Assembly: GCA_938040325.1 (NCBI GenBank)
Contig: CALHXW010000348.1
Location: forward strand, 1 to 34,360
DNA from: an uncultured bacterium
GTDB lineage: Bacteria > Myxococcota_A > UBA9042 > PHBI01
Direction: 5' to 3'
DNA: 34,360 nucleotides
Shown here: positions 15,962 through 24,962 of the stretch, one piece after another
Position numbering within the stretch: position 1 is the first letter of the stretch
How the letters are laid out: each line of letters opens with the position of its first letter
Position numbers and translations under genes: made by a program
Notes under the pieces: generated by a model
Told to the model about the DNA's origin: nothing
The model's database searches: none
The model's input: only the letters and a program-made list of their open reading frames with translations

Positions 15962-17503
15962 TCAGTCGCCGACGCGCGCCAGCGTGATGGTCAGCTCACC
16001 CGCCAACCCTTCTGGGATCACAGTGGCCAGCTGAGTCCTGCCGGCGAGCAGGTTGCGGTTGGCGTACAGGCGAATGCTGGATCCTCCCGCCCCGTCGACA
16101 GGAAGGACGACCTCCAAGTAGCCATCACCCGCGGCCGCCGGTGTGACGATCGACTGAAGCACTGGCGCAACGCACGGCGCGCCAGGCGGGCAGGGGTCTT
16201 GCCACGAGACGGAAAACGAACCGCCGTCGTAGGAGATGCGCGCATCGACCGGGCTGGAGTGGTTGTCGAGCGAGGCAATGCCTTCATACAGACCGGGGAG
16301 TCCGGCAGGCGTCGTGGCCAAGCAGAAGCCGTCGACCTGCAGCGGAAAGGTCGGGGGCGCATCGACGGGCACCTCCGTGGGCTCGTTGTCGGCTGGCAAG
16401 GTCAGCGGGGTCAGCCCGTTGGCGAACACCCCCCACACCCAATACGTCGGACCAGCCTGCAGCGGGGCACAGGTTGTCTTCACCGGGGCCACGCAGCCGG
16501 TCTGCTCGCAGGTCCAGTCTGCAATCCCCGTGGCGCCAGGGAGGAGCTCTAGCTCATCGCCGCTGTCCTTGAGACTAACGCCGCTCTCGCAGCGACAGTC
16601 CGGCCCGTCGTCACATGACTGCCCAAACCAGCTGAGTCCTGCCCGGCCTTCGACCGTGTAGAGGCCAGCATGGGTCGAGCTGTCAAAGACCGTGTCGCCA
16701 ACCGTGTGCGCCTCGAGGCCAGAGCACTCGGGCACGCAGCCAAACGCTGCTTCAAAGACGCACTCACCAAAGGGCGTGCACGTGTCGGTGGTGCAGGGGT
16801 TGCCGTCGTCACACGACGGCCCGCCGGAGTCGGGGTTGCAGCCCTCAAAGCAGCCTGGAACCTCATCGAAGCGACAGAACGAAAACGCCGAGCACTCGTC
16901 GGTCTCGCACACGTCGACCGTGCAGGCATCGTCATCGTTGCAGTCGGAGTCGTCGAAGCACTCACCGGCAAAGCCGATGGCGTTGACTGGAAAGCCGATA
17001 GGCTCGAGCACGCACTGACCGCTTGGGTCACAGGTGCTGATAAGGCACGGGTCGTCGGAGTGGCAGTCGCTGTTGTCGACGCAGGACTCGCAGCCCTCGA
17101 TGGGCACGTTGTCGCAGACCGAGGCCCCGCTGCATCCGTCGATGATGCAGAAGTCCTCAGTGCAGGCATCGGTGTCGTCACAGCTCTCAGCATCGGTGCA
17201 GAACGGTTCGATCGCCTCAAACGACGGTAGCGGCGTGAAGACGCAGAGCCCCGTGAGCTCGTCGCAGCGGTCTTCAGTACACGGATTGAGGTCGTCGCAC
17301 AGCTCCGGGCAGCCGCCGACGGTGTCTGGCGACGTGTCGCCGAACGTGTCGCCGGACGTGTCTAGCTGCGTGTCGCCGGTGATGACGTCACCGGCTTGAC
17401 CGGTACGCTTCGCCTCGATGCAGCCCGAGGTCATAAAGGCTGCGAGCGCTGCTGCCAGCGCTATCGCCGCGTTTCCGCTAGAACGTAAATGCTGTGTCGC
17501 CAC
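15962..17503 (-). CDS. Cys-rich exported lipoprotein
   Basis: A 513-residue protein. I chose GTG at 17503: GAGGA lies about eight bases upstream and the product begins with a signal peptide whose hydrophobic core (AIALAAALAAF) ends in MTSGC (lipid Cys ~28). An acidic linker with repeated GDT/LDT/PDT steps follows (~40-65). Residues ~65-290 are built from repeats of C-x(2-3)-C-D-D-x-x-x-CT-x-D-x-C, a pattern common in Myxococcota surface proteins and compatible with disulfide-rich Ca-binding loops. The rest (~300-513) is beta-rich with few Cys and a strand pattern ending in LAGELTITLARVGD. No enzyme motif is visible. It is downstream of the VWA lipoprotein at 17718 on the same strand. Confidence 0.85.
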   Translation of the reverse strand: MATQHLRSSGNAAIALAAALAAFMTSGCIEAKRTGQAGDVITGDTQLDTSGDTFGDTSPDTVGGCPELCDDLNPCTEDRCDELTGLCVFTPLPSFEAIEPFCTDAESCDDTDACTEDFCIIDGCSGASVCDNVPIEGCESCVDNSDCHSDDPCLISTCDPSGQCVLEPIGFPVNAIGFAGECFDDSDCNDDDACTVDVCETDECSAFSFCRFDEVPGCFEGCNPDSGGPSCDDGNPCTTDTCTPFGECVFEAAFGCVPECSGLEAHTVGDTVFDSSTHAGLYTVEGRAGLSWFGQSCDDGPDCRCESGVSLKDSGDELELLPGATGIADWTCEQTGCVAPVKTTCAPLQAGPTYWVWGVFANGLTPLTLPADNEPTEVPVDAPPTFPLQVDGFCLATTPAGLPGLYEGIASLDNHSSPVDARISYDGGSFSVSWQDPCPPGAPCVAPVLQSIVTPAAAGDGYLEVVLPVDGAGGSSIRLYANRNLLAGRTQLATVIPEGLAGELTITLARVGD

Positions 17504-17717
17504 GGTGCTAATCCTCGCCCGCCGACCTGCTTCACGCCCCCCACTGGGACGTTTCACCACACAGACCGAACAAGAGCCAACCTCTGCAACAGCCGTGCCA
17601 GACAGCGAGATGCGGGAGTTCTGGGGACTCACTGCCGATTCGGATCGCGCGCGATCTGACACACACTGCGCACATCAGCACATCATGTGTACAATCACTA
17701 CAGTCGTGGCGCCCGAG

Positions 17718-19676
17718 CTAAAAACAATCAGGACACGTGGTGCCTTCGTCGAAGCAGGTGCCACCACAGCAGACCCCAGGCTGGCCGTCCCCCTTGGTGC
17801 ACGGCATCGTGTCCGCTAGCGAGACCGCGGCGGCGCTCCCACCGATGCACAACCCGCTCTCCGGAGAGCAGTCGACCTGACAATCCAAATCGACCCCACC
17901 ACAGTCAGCCTCGCTGGCGCATGGCTTGGCGAGTACGAACCGCTCGTCCCACGTAGGGGCCGACTCCGTCTGACCTTCCGCAAACCGTGCCGTCGACGTG
18001 AAGTCGACTAAGCCGGATGCTGGGTGCACCGAGACTTCGCCCTCAACTGTGAAGAGATTGCCGGCCGAAGCCGCAACAGCGAACGCGTCCAGTGGCGTCG
18101 CCAGCTGCCAGTGGCCCACAAGAGCGTCCTGAATCCTGTCGAACCCAAGCTCGACCGCAGCAAGCATTTGGCTCTGCTGAGACGACGGAAACGTTGACGT
18201 GTTGATGTAGTGATAGTGGCCACCCGAGGCGCATGCGACTTTGATCTGCTGTGGGTCTCGGCCGCCATACCCTGGGGACTCGAATTGAACAAAGTGCACC
18301 TGAACCGAGGGCGTCGCTGGGTTGTCCGCGTCCTGCTCAAGCGCCGCGAGAACAGTATTGACGTCGGTCGCGCTGCACGGTGCTTGGCAGAGGCCGAGGT
18401 TTTCGCCCGAGCACGTGTCTGGACCATCGGAAATCACTACAACATGGTTAGACCGCGTCGCGTCGGCCAGATCGTTGACCAAAAACGAGTGCGCCGAAAG
18501 AACGGTCTCCCACAGGTTTGCCCGACCGAGCATTTGCCCTTGGAGCGAGGATAGACCTGGCAGCTCAAGCCAGTGGTCAATCGCGCCGAAGCACTCGGCC
18601 AGAGAATCCCTTGGCTCCCCGGCAGCATTGACACAGGGCACGTCCGCGCTGGTGTTGCCGCCGTTTCCGAACTGGAGGATGCCGACATTTGCGTCGCTAC
18701 CAAGACCACGGAGAAACCGCCGTACAGCACTGAGGCGAACCGACCACCGATCGGACGCTACGTTTCCGAAGTCCGACGGCGGAACGAAATCGCCGACCGC
18801 GTTCTCCGTCATGCCAGCCAGCGGGTCGACGATGCCGCCGACGGAACCGCTCTGGTCGATCAAGACGATGATGTTGTGCTTATGGACGGCATCGGCCTGG
18901 GCCTCAAAGCCGACGCCCGCGACTTCCGGTGTACCAGCACCGCTGCAGGTCCCGTCGACCCCGCCCTCCAGACATGCAACCGTGAGGCTCACGTGATCAC
19001 TGGATACCAGCCTGATGTCGGTCGGCCCATCGCCCCCGACAACGCCGCCTGCGACGAGGCTACCCGGCCGAATCGGCGCGGTTACGCGCGTCGAGTCGGA
19101 CGCAACGCCCGAATAGAACCGGCCACCAACTAGCGTAAAGTCCGTCAGAACGCCGTCCACCGGTCCGGACCCGCAATGGCGAGTCCACCGTCCATCCGCG
19201 CCCTTAACGGCCGCGAACGCCCCAAGCGGTTGCACTCGCTGAAAGGTCATGGGCATGGCGCCCTCTGCGGTCGGCACGACCGTTGGAACCGCGGGCACAC
19301 ACACACCGCCGTTGCAGCTGCCCGGACCGCAGTCTAGGTCGCTGCTACAGCTGTCGACGCAGAACGATGCGTCTTGTTGATCATTGACGCACTCAAATCC
19401 CCCGGTCGTTATCGAGTCGTGACAAACGGCCCCTGGAGCCAGCTCCTCGCAGCTGTCGACGTCACCACAATATTCGGTACAGACACCGCAAATGCAGCTC
19501 AGGCCTTCGTCACACATGGTGTCGACCGTGCAGCCTGAAAAGAAGTGAGTCTCGCTGTCTACAACCGTGTCGCCGCGCTTGTCGCTGAGACAGCCAGGGG
19601 CGCTCACGAGCGCGGTTGCGGCGAACAAGCGGATGAACAATCTCGTGACATGGATGTGGTGGATTGAAGGTCGCAT
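17718..19676 (-). CDS. Cys-rich von Willebrand A domain lipoprotein
   Basis: A 652-residue exported protein. The signal peptide ends in SAPGC (Cys ~29) and is followed by a short acidic stretch. Residues ~45-135 carry Cys-rich modules (CDEGLSCICGVC, CSSDLDCGPGSC). The VWA domain runs from ~265 with IIVLIDQSGSV, where DQSGS is the MIDAS motif; VVVISDGPDTC provides the later MIDAS Asp. A second Cys-rich module closes the protein (~585-652) and ends CCGGTCFDEG...CPDCF. ATG at 19676 has GGAG eight bases upstream. It resembles the lipoprotein at 8314 in plan but the two differ in domain order and sequence, so they look like cousins and not recent duplicates. Confidence 0.9.
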   Translation of the reverse strand: MRPSIHHIHVTRLFIRLFAATALVSAPGCLSDKRGDTVVDSETHFFSGCTVDTMCDEGLSCICGVCTEYCGDVDSCEELAPGAVCHDSITTGGFECVNDQQDASFCVDSCSSDLDCGPGSCNGGVCVPAVPTVVPTAEGAMPMTFQRVQPLGAFAAVKGADGRWTRHCGSGPVDGVLTDFTLVGGRFYSGVASDSTRVTAPIRPGSLVAGGVVGGDGPTDIRLVSSDHVSLTVACLEGGVDGTCSGAGTPEVAGVGFEAQADAVHKHNIIVLIDQSGSVGGIVDPLAGMTENAVGDFVPPSDFGNVASDRWSVRLSAVRRFLRGLGSDANVGILQFGNGGNTSADVPCVNAAGEPRDSLAECFGAIDHWLELPGLSSLQGQMLGRANLWETVLSAHSFLVNDLADATRSNHVVVISDGPDTCSGENLGLCQAPCSATDVNTVLAALEQDADNPATPSVQVHFVQFESPGYGGRDPQQIKVACASGGHYHYINTSTFPSSQQSQMLAAVELGFDRIQDALVGHWQLATPLDAFAVAASAGNLFTVEGEVSVHPASGLVDFTSTARFAEGQTESAPTWDERFVLAKPCASEADCGGVDLDCQVDCSPESGLCIGGSAAAVSLADTMPCTKGDGQPGVCCGGTCFDEGTTCPDCF

Positions 19677-19714
19677 GGTCAGGACTCCGATAGAGATGCG
19701 GAAACTGGAATTTG

Positions 19715-20725
19715 CTAAGTTTGGGATGCGTCAGCTTCGGTGCTCAACGTTGAACCGACGTAGAGCGACGCGCGCTGCCACTCGGTTGGCCGGGGGTGAG
19801 TGTCGTTGTGGTTTGTGACGCGGCTTCGCAGGTCGGAGAGGCGAGTGCGGAGCTCGCTCAGCTGGGCTTTCACCTCGCCCTCGAGCGGGTGCCCTGGCCA
19901 GATGTCGAAGCTGTAGGTGCTGCCGCCGATCGATGCGCCATCGGGGTTGTCAGGGGACTTCTTGAGCGACGCCGTCAGCGTTGCGACAACCACTTCCATG
20001 TGGTCGGCGACGGCGTGCTCCCATCCGACGGACTGCCCGTCGCCCATGATGACGTGGGTCGCCAGGTAGCGAGTGGGCTGTGTGTCGGCGTCGTTCGGCG
20101 GACAGCCGATGCGTCCGGCGCTCTTGAGCCGCTCCAGCGAGCGTGCGGCAGCTTCGTCATCGAGCGTAGGCAGTCGCTCAACCAGGGCGGCCCGTGAGAC
20201 CGGACCGTGCTTGTAGATCGCGAGCCACACGAAGCCATCGATGCTCGCTTCCGCGCCCCCGTCGGCGGCACTGATGATGGCGAGGTCGGCGTCGGAAGCG
20301 ACTCGGTACATGACGTTCGGGCCGGCACCGGTCTTAAAGACCAGCCCCGTCTCGACCTGGTCGTGCAGCACACCGCGGACCATCGCCTCATCATCGCGCC
20401 GAAAGCGATGCATCACCTCGGTCCTGCTCACGACGTCGCTATCGGCAATGTAGGATAGCACCGCTTCCCACAGGGTCCGCCCCTGGTCGGTGACGCTGGC
20501 GGTGAGCCGCTGCACGCGCTTTTGGTAGCTGCGCAACGCCAAGCCAAACATATCGGCGACGACTTTGCGCCCGAGCCCCTGCCCTTCCAGCTCTGCCACC
20601 AGGTCGAGAAAGACCTGATTGGCCACATGAGCCAGGGGCGTTCGCCCGCCTGCCGCGGTGGCGAGCTGTGCGATCAGTACCATCTGACGTCGAACGAGCG
20701 TGTCGATGAGCAGCTTGATGTTCAT
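19715..20725 (-). CDS. Putative winged-helix protein, conserved in style with myxobacterial proteins
   Basis: A 336-residue soluble protein. Residues 1-80 open with MNIKLLIDTLVRRQMVLIAQ and contain FGLALRSYQKRVQRL, a helical N-terminal region I have seen in myxobacterial hypotheticals. Two segments look like winged helices: ~85-142 (VVSRTEVMHRFRRDDEAMV, then GLVFKTGAGPNVMYRV) and ~165-215 (YKHGPVSRAALVERLP, then SLERLKSAGRIG). Residues ~285-320 form a probable coiled coil. A DNA-binding regulator is likely but not certain. ATG at 20725 is used; AAAGG lies about eleven bases upstream, which is long. It sits 38 bases before the VWA lipoprotein start on the same strand, so they may be co-transcribed. 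Confidence 0.72.
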   Translation of the reverse strand: MNIKLLIDTLVRRQMVLIAQLATAAGGRTPLAHVANQVFLDLVAELEGQGLGRKVVADMFGLALRSYQKRVQRLTASVTDQGRTLWEAVLSYIADSDVVSRTEVMHRFRRDDEAMVRGVLHDQVETGLVFKTGAGPNVMYRVASDADLAIISAADGGAEASIDGFVWLAIYKHGPVSRAALVERLPTLDDEAAARSLERLKSAGRIGCPPNDADTQPTRYLATHVIMGDGQSVGWEHAVADHMEVVVATLTASLKKSPDNPDGASIGGSTYSFDIWPGHPLEGEVKAQLSELRTRLSDLRSRVTNHNDTHPRPTEWQRASLYVGSTLSTEADASQT

Positions 20726-20989
20726 AGCGTTTCGGTGCCTTTGGTCGTGTTGCGTTTGGCGCAAACCGCCGAATCGAACAGTGGACTGATTGCTCGGAAG
20801 TTGCCAGGTGCCCGTAGGTTCACCCCCGCGTTCCTGCGGCGAGCGTGCGGTCGACCGGTTCGCGCGGCTTCAGGGTTGCCACGACGCCGTCGCCGGCGCA
20901 TACGGTCGGTCGCGAGCATCGCACCGACACTCGCCAAAGACTGCTCCGCGCCCTGCCCGCTCATCGACAAGGCGCCGAAGCGAGGCCTC

Positions 20990-22360
20990 ATGCAGACGAC
21001 CCAAGCCCCCACCAAGACAGCCGTCATCGCCGCGATTCAGCCGCCCGACGTGTCCGACGAGCAGCACGAGGGCGCCATCGCTGAGCTCGGTCGCCTGCTG
21101 AAGACCCTCGGCTACAAGGTCGTCGGCGTGGTCAGCCAGCGCCGCGCCACCTCACACAGCGCGGCCGTCCTCGGAACGGGAAAGCTGATGGAGCTCGCTG
21201 GGTTCACGGGCGGTCCAGGGGTCCTCGCCACTCCGGGTCCGCGGACGCGGCGGCGTGACGACGACGCGCCCGAGGGTAGCGAGAGCCGCGAGACGCCGTC
21301 GAGCGTGGGTCTCGACGGCGAGCCCCTCCCCCACGCAGACGTTGTGGTTGTCGACCACGAGATCTCGCCGCGTCAGGCCCGGAACCTGGAGCAAGCCACC
21401 GGCTCGGACGTCCTCGACCGGACGGGCGTGATCGTCGAGATCTTTCACCGCCACGCGCGCACTCGCCAAGCCCGACTGCAGGTCGAGATTGCGCGGCTTT
21501 CCTACGTCGTGCCGCGGCTGCGCGCCGGTGTCCGTGGCAGTGATCGGCAGCGTGGCGGCGTCGGTGGCAAGGGAGCCGGCGAGTCGTCGCTTGAGCTCGA
21601 CCGCCGCAAGGTCCGCGACCGCGTCGCCCAGCTCCGTGCCGAGCTGGCCGCCGTGCAGCGCGAAGAGAGCACCCGCCGTGCAAGGCGCCAGGGACTCCGT
21701 CGAGTCGCGCTCGTCGGCTACACCAACGCCGGTAAGTCCTCGCTGATGCGGGCGCTCACGGGCAGCGAGGTGCTGGTCGAAGACAAGCTCTTCGCGACGC
21801 TCGGCACCACCGTTCGCGCGCTACAGCCCGAGACCACGCCCCGGATTCTGATCTCGGACACCGTTGGCTTTATCAAGCAGCTCCCCCACGACCTCGTCGC
21901 GTCGTTCCGCTCGACCCTCGACGAGGCGCTCGAGGCGTCGCTCCTGCTCTACGTGGTCGACGCCTCCGACCCGGGCTTTCGTTCGCAGCTCAGCACCTCC
22001 CGAGACGTGCTTGGCGAGATCGGCGCAGACGCGGTCGAGTCTCGCCTCGTCCTCAACAAGATGGACTTGGTCGACGACGAGACGCGAGCCGAGCTGGCCC
22101 AGGAGTTCCCCGACGCCATTCAGCTCTCGGCGCACTCCCCAAGTGACGTCGCCGCCATGCACGAACGCCTGGTGATCTTCTTCGAGGGTGCCTTCGTCGA
22201 GCGCACGCTCTTCGTCCCACACGCGAACGGAAAGCTCGCCGCCGAGGTCCGAGCAACAACGCAGGTCCTCGATGAGACACACGACGTCAACGGCACCCAC
22301 TTCGAGGTCCGTGCGTCCGGCGCCGTCGTCGACGCACTGGCCCAGCGCCTAAGCGCCTGA
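20990..22360 (+). CDS. hflX: GTPase HflX
   Basis: A 456-residue ribosome-associated GTPase that in other bacteria splits stalled or stress-inactivated 70S ribosomes. The HflX N-domain shows VLGTGK (60-65), DVVVVDHEISPRQARNLE (117-134) and DRTGVIVEIFHRHARTRQA; the linker motif is GGVGGKGAGESSLELDRR. The G domain has P-loop GYTNAGKSS (243-251), the LFATL switch, DTVGF (290-294) and NKMD (~356). An insert of about 35-45 residues, rich in Pro, Arg, Asp and Ser, lies between GTGK and DVVVV (~71-115), where typical HflX proteins have a short loop. ATG at 20990 has GAGG five bases upstream and starts the conserved part; the frame runs open upstream but is not HflX-like. Confidence 0.95.
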   Translation: MQTTQAPTKTAVIAAIQPPDVSDEQHEGAIAELGRLLKTLGYKVVGVVSQRRATSHSAAVLGTGKLMELAGFTGGPGVLATPGPRTRRRDDDAPEGSESRETPSSVGLDGEPLPHADVVVVDHEISPRQARNLEQATGSDVLDRTGVIVEIFHRHARTRQARLQVEIARLSYVVPRLRAGVRGSDRQRGGVGGKGAGESSLELDRRKVRDRVAQLRAELAAVQREESTRRARRQGLRRVALVGYTNAGKSSLMRALTGSEVLVEDKLFATLGTTVRALQPETTPRILISDTVGFIKQLPHDLVASFRSTLDEALEASLLLYVVDASDPGFRSQLSTSRDVLGEIGADAVESRLVLNKMDLVDDETRAELAQEFPDAIQLSAHSPSDVAAMHERLVIFFEGAFVERTLFVPHANGKLAAEVRATTQVLDETHDVNGTHFEVRASGAVVDALAQRLSA

Positions 22361-22520
22361 CGTCTCAACGTCATCCATCCGGGGTGGGCACGAAGTCGCG
22401 GCGCTGCAAGAAGCTCAAGCTGCTCCGGCCGTGGGTCTTGCGCACCGTCTGATGATGGGCAAGTCCACTGAACCCAACGTTGAGCGTGACGCGCTTCACC
22501 CGCGGCGCTAGGCTTCAGCC

Positions 22521-23021
22521 GTGCATGAGATTGCCCAGAAGGCCGTTGCGTTTGCGCTCGTGGTCGCCGCGGTCCTCATCACGGTGCGGCTGGCGGGCGA
22601 CGTCACCGACAGCGGCAGCGACCACGTCGTCATGGACGACAGCGGCATTCTCGAGAACCGAGTGGCGGCGCTTGAGGCCGCGCTTGCGGACGCCCTTGCC
22701 GACAAGCAGGTCGCCAACGACACCAACAAGACCCTGAGGCTCTTACGTAAGCGCCTCAAGACGCTTGAAGCACAGCTTGCCGACGCGCCTGCTGGCAAGC
22801 GCGGCCGACGCGGAGCGGGCGGCAAGAAGCGAAAGAAGACCCCGCGCTATGTGTCCCTCGTGTCGCCGTATCCGAAGCTCGAGGTCAGCCAGAAGCCGGA
22901 TGGCTCGCTGCTGATCCAAAACCGCGATCCCTCCCTCACGGGTCGGCTGGTGACCGTCAAAGCGACCCTGCCGGGTGGACGCGTCAGGCAGCTCAAGATC
23001 GGCGTGCCGCGCCCGCGCTAG
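22521..23021 (+). CDS. Membrane-anchored coiled-coil protein with basic segment
   Basis: A 166-residue protein starting at GTG (22521), with only a weak ribosome site in front. Residues ~7-25 form one hydrophobic segment (AVAFALVVAAVLITVRLAG), an uncleaved anchor with the rest outside the cytoplasm. Residues ~42-92 are a Leu/Ala/Lys-rich coiled coil (NRVAALEAALADALADKQVA, LRLLRKRLKTLEAQL). A Gly/Lys/Arg-rich basic patch follows (~93-107). The tail from ~108 is strand-like with SPYPKLEVSQKPDGSLLIQN. I recognise no family. The stop TAG is part of the CTAG tip of a repeat element, so the C-terminus may have been set by that insertion. Confidence 0.7.
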   Translation: MHEIAQKAVAFALVVAAVLITVRLAGDVTDSGSDHVVMDDSGILENRVAALEAALADALADKQVANDTNKTLRLLRKRLKTLEAQLADAPAGKRGRRGAGGKKRKKTPRYVSLVSPYPKLEVSQKPDGSLLIQNRDPSLTGRLVTVKATLPGGRVRQLKIGVPRPR

Positions 23022-23090
23022 CCGCAGCCGGAAAGAGCGCTTGTTTTGGGGCTAGCCGCAAATCCAGCGCACCGGAGCGAGCGACGTAAC
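23018..23090. mobile_element. Abutting ends of family 1 CTAG-flanked elements
   Basis: Bases 23020-23057 are identical (38 of 38) to 32393-32430, which is the right end of the element inside the Kelch gene. The end is followed by CTAG (23052-23055) and then by CCGCAAATCCAGCGC and GAGCGAG, which resembles the left end of the same element (CCCCAAATCAAGCGCT, then GAGCGAG). Two ends therefore meet across one shared CTAG, and a further CTAG lies at 23018-23021. No full copy is present. Confidence 0.65.
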
Positions 23091-23141
23091 CGTCCGCATG
23101 GATGACTTCATCTCGCCGCATTCCGTGTCTACATAATCCAC

Positions 23142-24962
23142 TTGCACGACTCACAGCCCAAGACAACCGCGCCCTCCAGCTGGGCCCTGCGACTCACGGA
23201 ACGACTCCGCCGCACCGACGCAGCGCCACCCACAGACCGGCGCTTCACCATGGCCGCCAGCCTTGCGGTGCTCAACCTTGTGGCCGGTGTCGTCGTGTCG
23301 ATCCTCGGTCTGTTTGCGGGCTTCACGAGCGTCGGCATGGTCGCGTCGCTTTCCTTTGCGGTGCTCGGCGTCTGGTGGCTCACCAGGCGCGATCGCAACG
23401 CGCAGATCGACCGGCTGGTCCACCTGAACACGGCGATCATCGTCCTGTCGACCACGGCGCTGGCGTTCCGACATGGCGGGGTGGCCCACCCAGGCATGCC
23501 GATCATCATCATGGCGCCCATCACCACGCTCGCGATGCTCAACCAGCGAAAGGCACGCTGGTGGTGCGCCATCACTGTGGTGACGGTCGCCGTGATGACC
23601 TGCCTCCCTCCCTCGGTGCTCCACACGCCCGACCCCGTTCTGGCGCCGATCACCCAGCTGACCCTGGAAGCACGGTTTCGCTACGGAGCGATCCTGATCC
23701 TCACGCTGCTCGTCACCTATAACGTGGGCATGGCAATCAAGAGGAGTCGCGATCTCGCCGAGAAAGCGCTGCGCGACTCGAACGACTCGCTGGTTGCTGC
23801 CACGGCCGCAGCCCAAAGTGCGTCGGCCACCAAGTCGGCGTTCCTCGCGAACATGAGCCACGAGATCCGCACGCCGATGAACGGCATCGTCGGCATGACG
23901 GAGCTGCTCAAGACCGAGACGCTCACGACCAACCAGGACGAGATGCTCGACGTGATTCACAGCGCCGGCAATGCGTTGCTTGCCGTCATCGACGATGTCT
24001 TGGATCTCGCACGGGTCGAGGCAGGCCGGCTTCAGTTCGAGTCCGCGCCGTTTAGCCTGCGCCAGGTCTGCGAGGACGTGATCGACCTGCTGGCGGTCGG
24101 CGCACGGTCGAAGTCGGTGGAGCTCGTCCTGGCGTACGGTGCCGACGCGCCTGACGTGCTCGTCGGCGACGCCACGCGCGTGCGCCAGGTTCTCCTCAAC
24201 GTGGTTGGCAACGCGGTGAAGTTCACCACCAGCGGGTCGGTCGACGTCCGCGTGGCCCGACCGATGTCGCAGCCGGGCGGAGCGGAGTGCACGGGGTCCG
24301 AGTGCACCGTCGAGCTCGAGGTGCGCGACACCGGAATTGGCATTCCCGAGGACCGCCTGGCCGATATCTTCAAGCCCTTCACCCAAGCGGACGAGAGCAC
24401 GACCCGTCGCTTTGGCGGCTCCGGGCTGGGCCTCAGCATCACGCGGCAGCTCGTGGAGCTCATGGGCGGCGCCATCGATGTCGCCAGCACCGCAGGCCAA
24501 GGCACGACCTTTCGCATCCGGCTCGGGCTGGCCGAGGGCCAACAGGCGGCGGAGCCCACCTCTTCGACCCAGACGGCACCCGGAGACACGACCCGCGGCC
24601 GCGTGCTCATCGTCGAGGACCAAGACGTCAACATCGAGGTCCTTCGCCGCGCGCTCATTCACCTGAAGGCCGAACCCATCGTCGCCAAAGACGGCGAGAC
24701 TGCCCTGGCGTTGCTGGCAACCGAACAGGTCGACCTCGTGCTGATGGACCTGATGATGCCAGGCATCGACGGCTTCGAGACCACGCGGCGCCTGCGCGCA
24801 ACCTTCAGCTCGGATGCGCTGCCGGTCGTGGCGCTGACCGCGCGTGCATTCGACAGCGACAGGGAAGCCTGTCGCGTTGCGGGGATGGACGGCTTCATCG
24901 CTAAGCCCTTGAGCTTGGACGCACTCAGCCTTTCCCTCGATAGGTGGCTCGGACCGGCTTAG
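23142..24962 (+). CDS. Hybrid sensor histidine kinase / response regulator
   Basis: A 606-residue membrane sensor. Residues ~37-205 hold five or six hydrophobic segments (MAASLAVLNLVAGVVVSILG first), an integral-membrane input domain of a type I cannot name. A short helix leads to the dimerisation domain with FLANMSHEIRTPMNGIVGM (His240). The ATPase domain shows the N box LLNVVGNAVKFT, G1 DTGIGIP and G2 GGSGLGLSI. The receiver domain (~485-605) has VLIVEDQDVN, phospho-acceptor Asp536 in LVLMDLMMPGIDG, and the conserved Lys in FIAKPLS. The partner output protein is not next door. The start is uncertain: TTG at 23142 gives the longest frame and has no ribosome site; ATG at 23250 would start just before the first membrane segment. 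Confidence 0.92.
   Translation: MHDSQPKTTAPSSWALRLTERLRRTDAAPPTDRRFTMAASLAVLNLVAGVVVSILGLFAGFTSVGMVASLSFAVLGVWWLTRRDRNAQIDRLVHLNTAIIVLSTTALAFRHGGVAHPGMPIIIMAPITTLAMLNQRKARWWCAITVVTVAVMTCLPPSVLHTPDPVLAPITQLTLEARFRYGAILILTLLVTYNVGMAIKRSRDLAEKALRDSNDSLVAATAAAQSASATKSAFLANMSHEIRTPMNGIVGMTELLKTETLTTNQDEMLDVIHSAGNALLAVIDDVLDLARVEAGRLQFESAPFSLRQVCEDVIDLLAVGARSKSVELVLAYGADAPDVLVGDATRVRQVLLNVVGNAVKFTTSGSVDVRVARPMSQPGGAECTGSECTVELEVRDTGIGIPEDRLADIFKPFTQADESTTRRFGGSGLGLSITRQLVELMGGAIDVASTAGQGTTFRIRLGLAEGQQAAEPTSSTQTAPGDTTRGRVLIVEDQDVNIEVLRRALIHLKAEPIVAKDGETALALLATEQVDLVLMDLMMPGIDGFETTRRLRATFSSDALPVVALTARAFDSDREACRVAGMDGFIAKPLSLDALSLSLDRWLGPA

Noticed and set aside
8314..19676. The two VWA lipoproteins as a recent duplication
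   Set aside because: Domain order, Cys module placement and sequences differ; only the general plan is shared.
22358..22373. Hairpin TGACGT-CTCA-ACGTCA after hflX as terminator
   Set aside because: Only a 6-bp stem, with no T-run after it; not enough to call.
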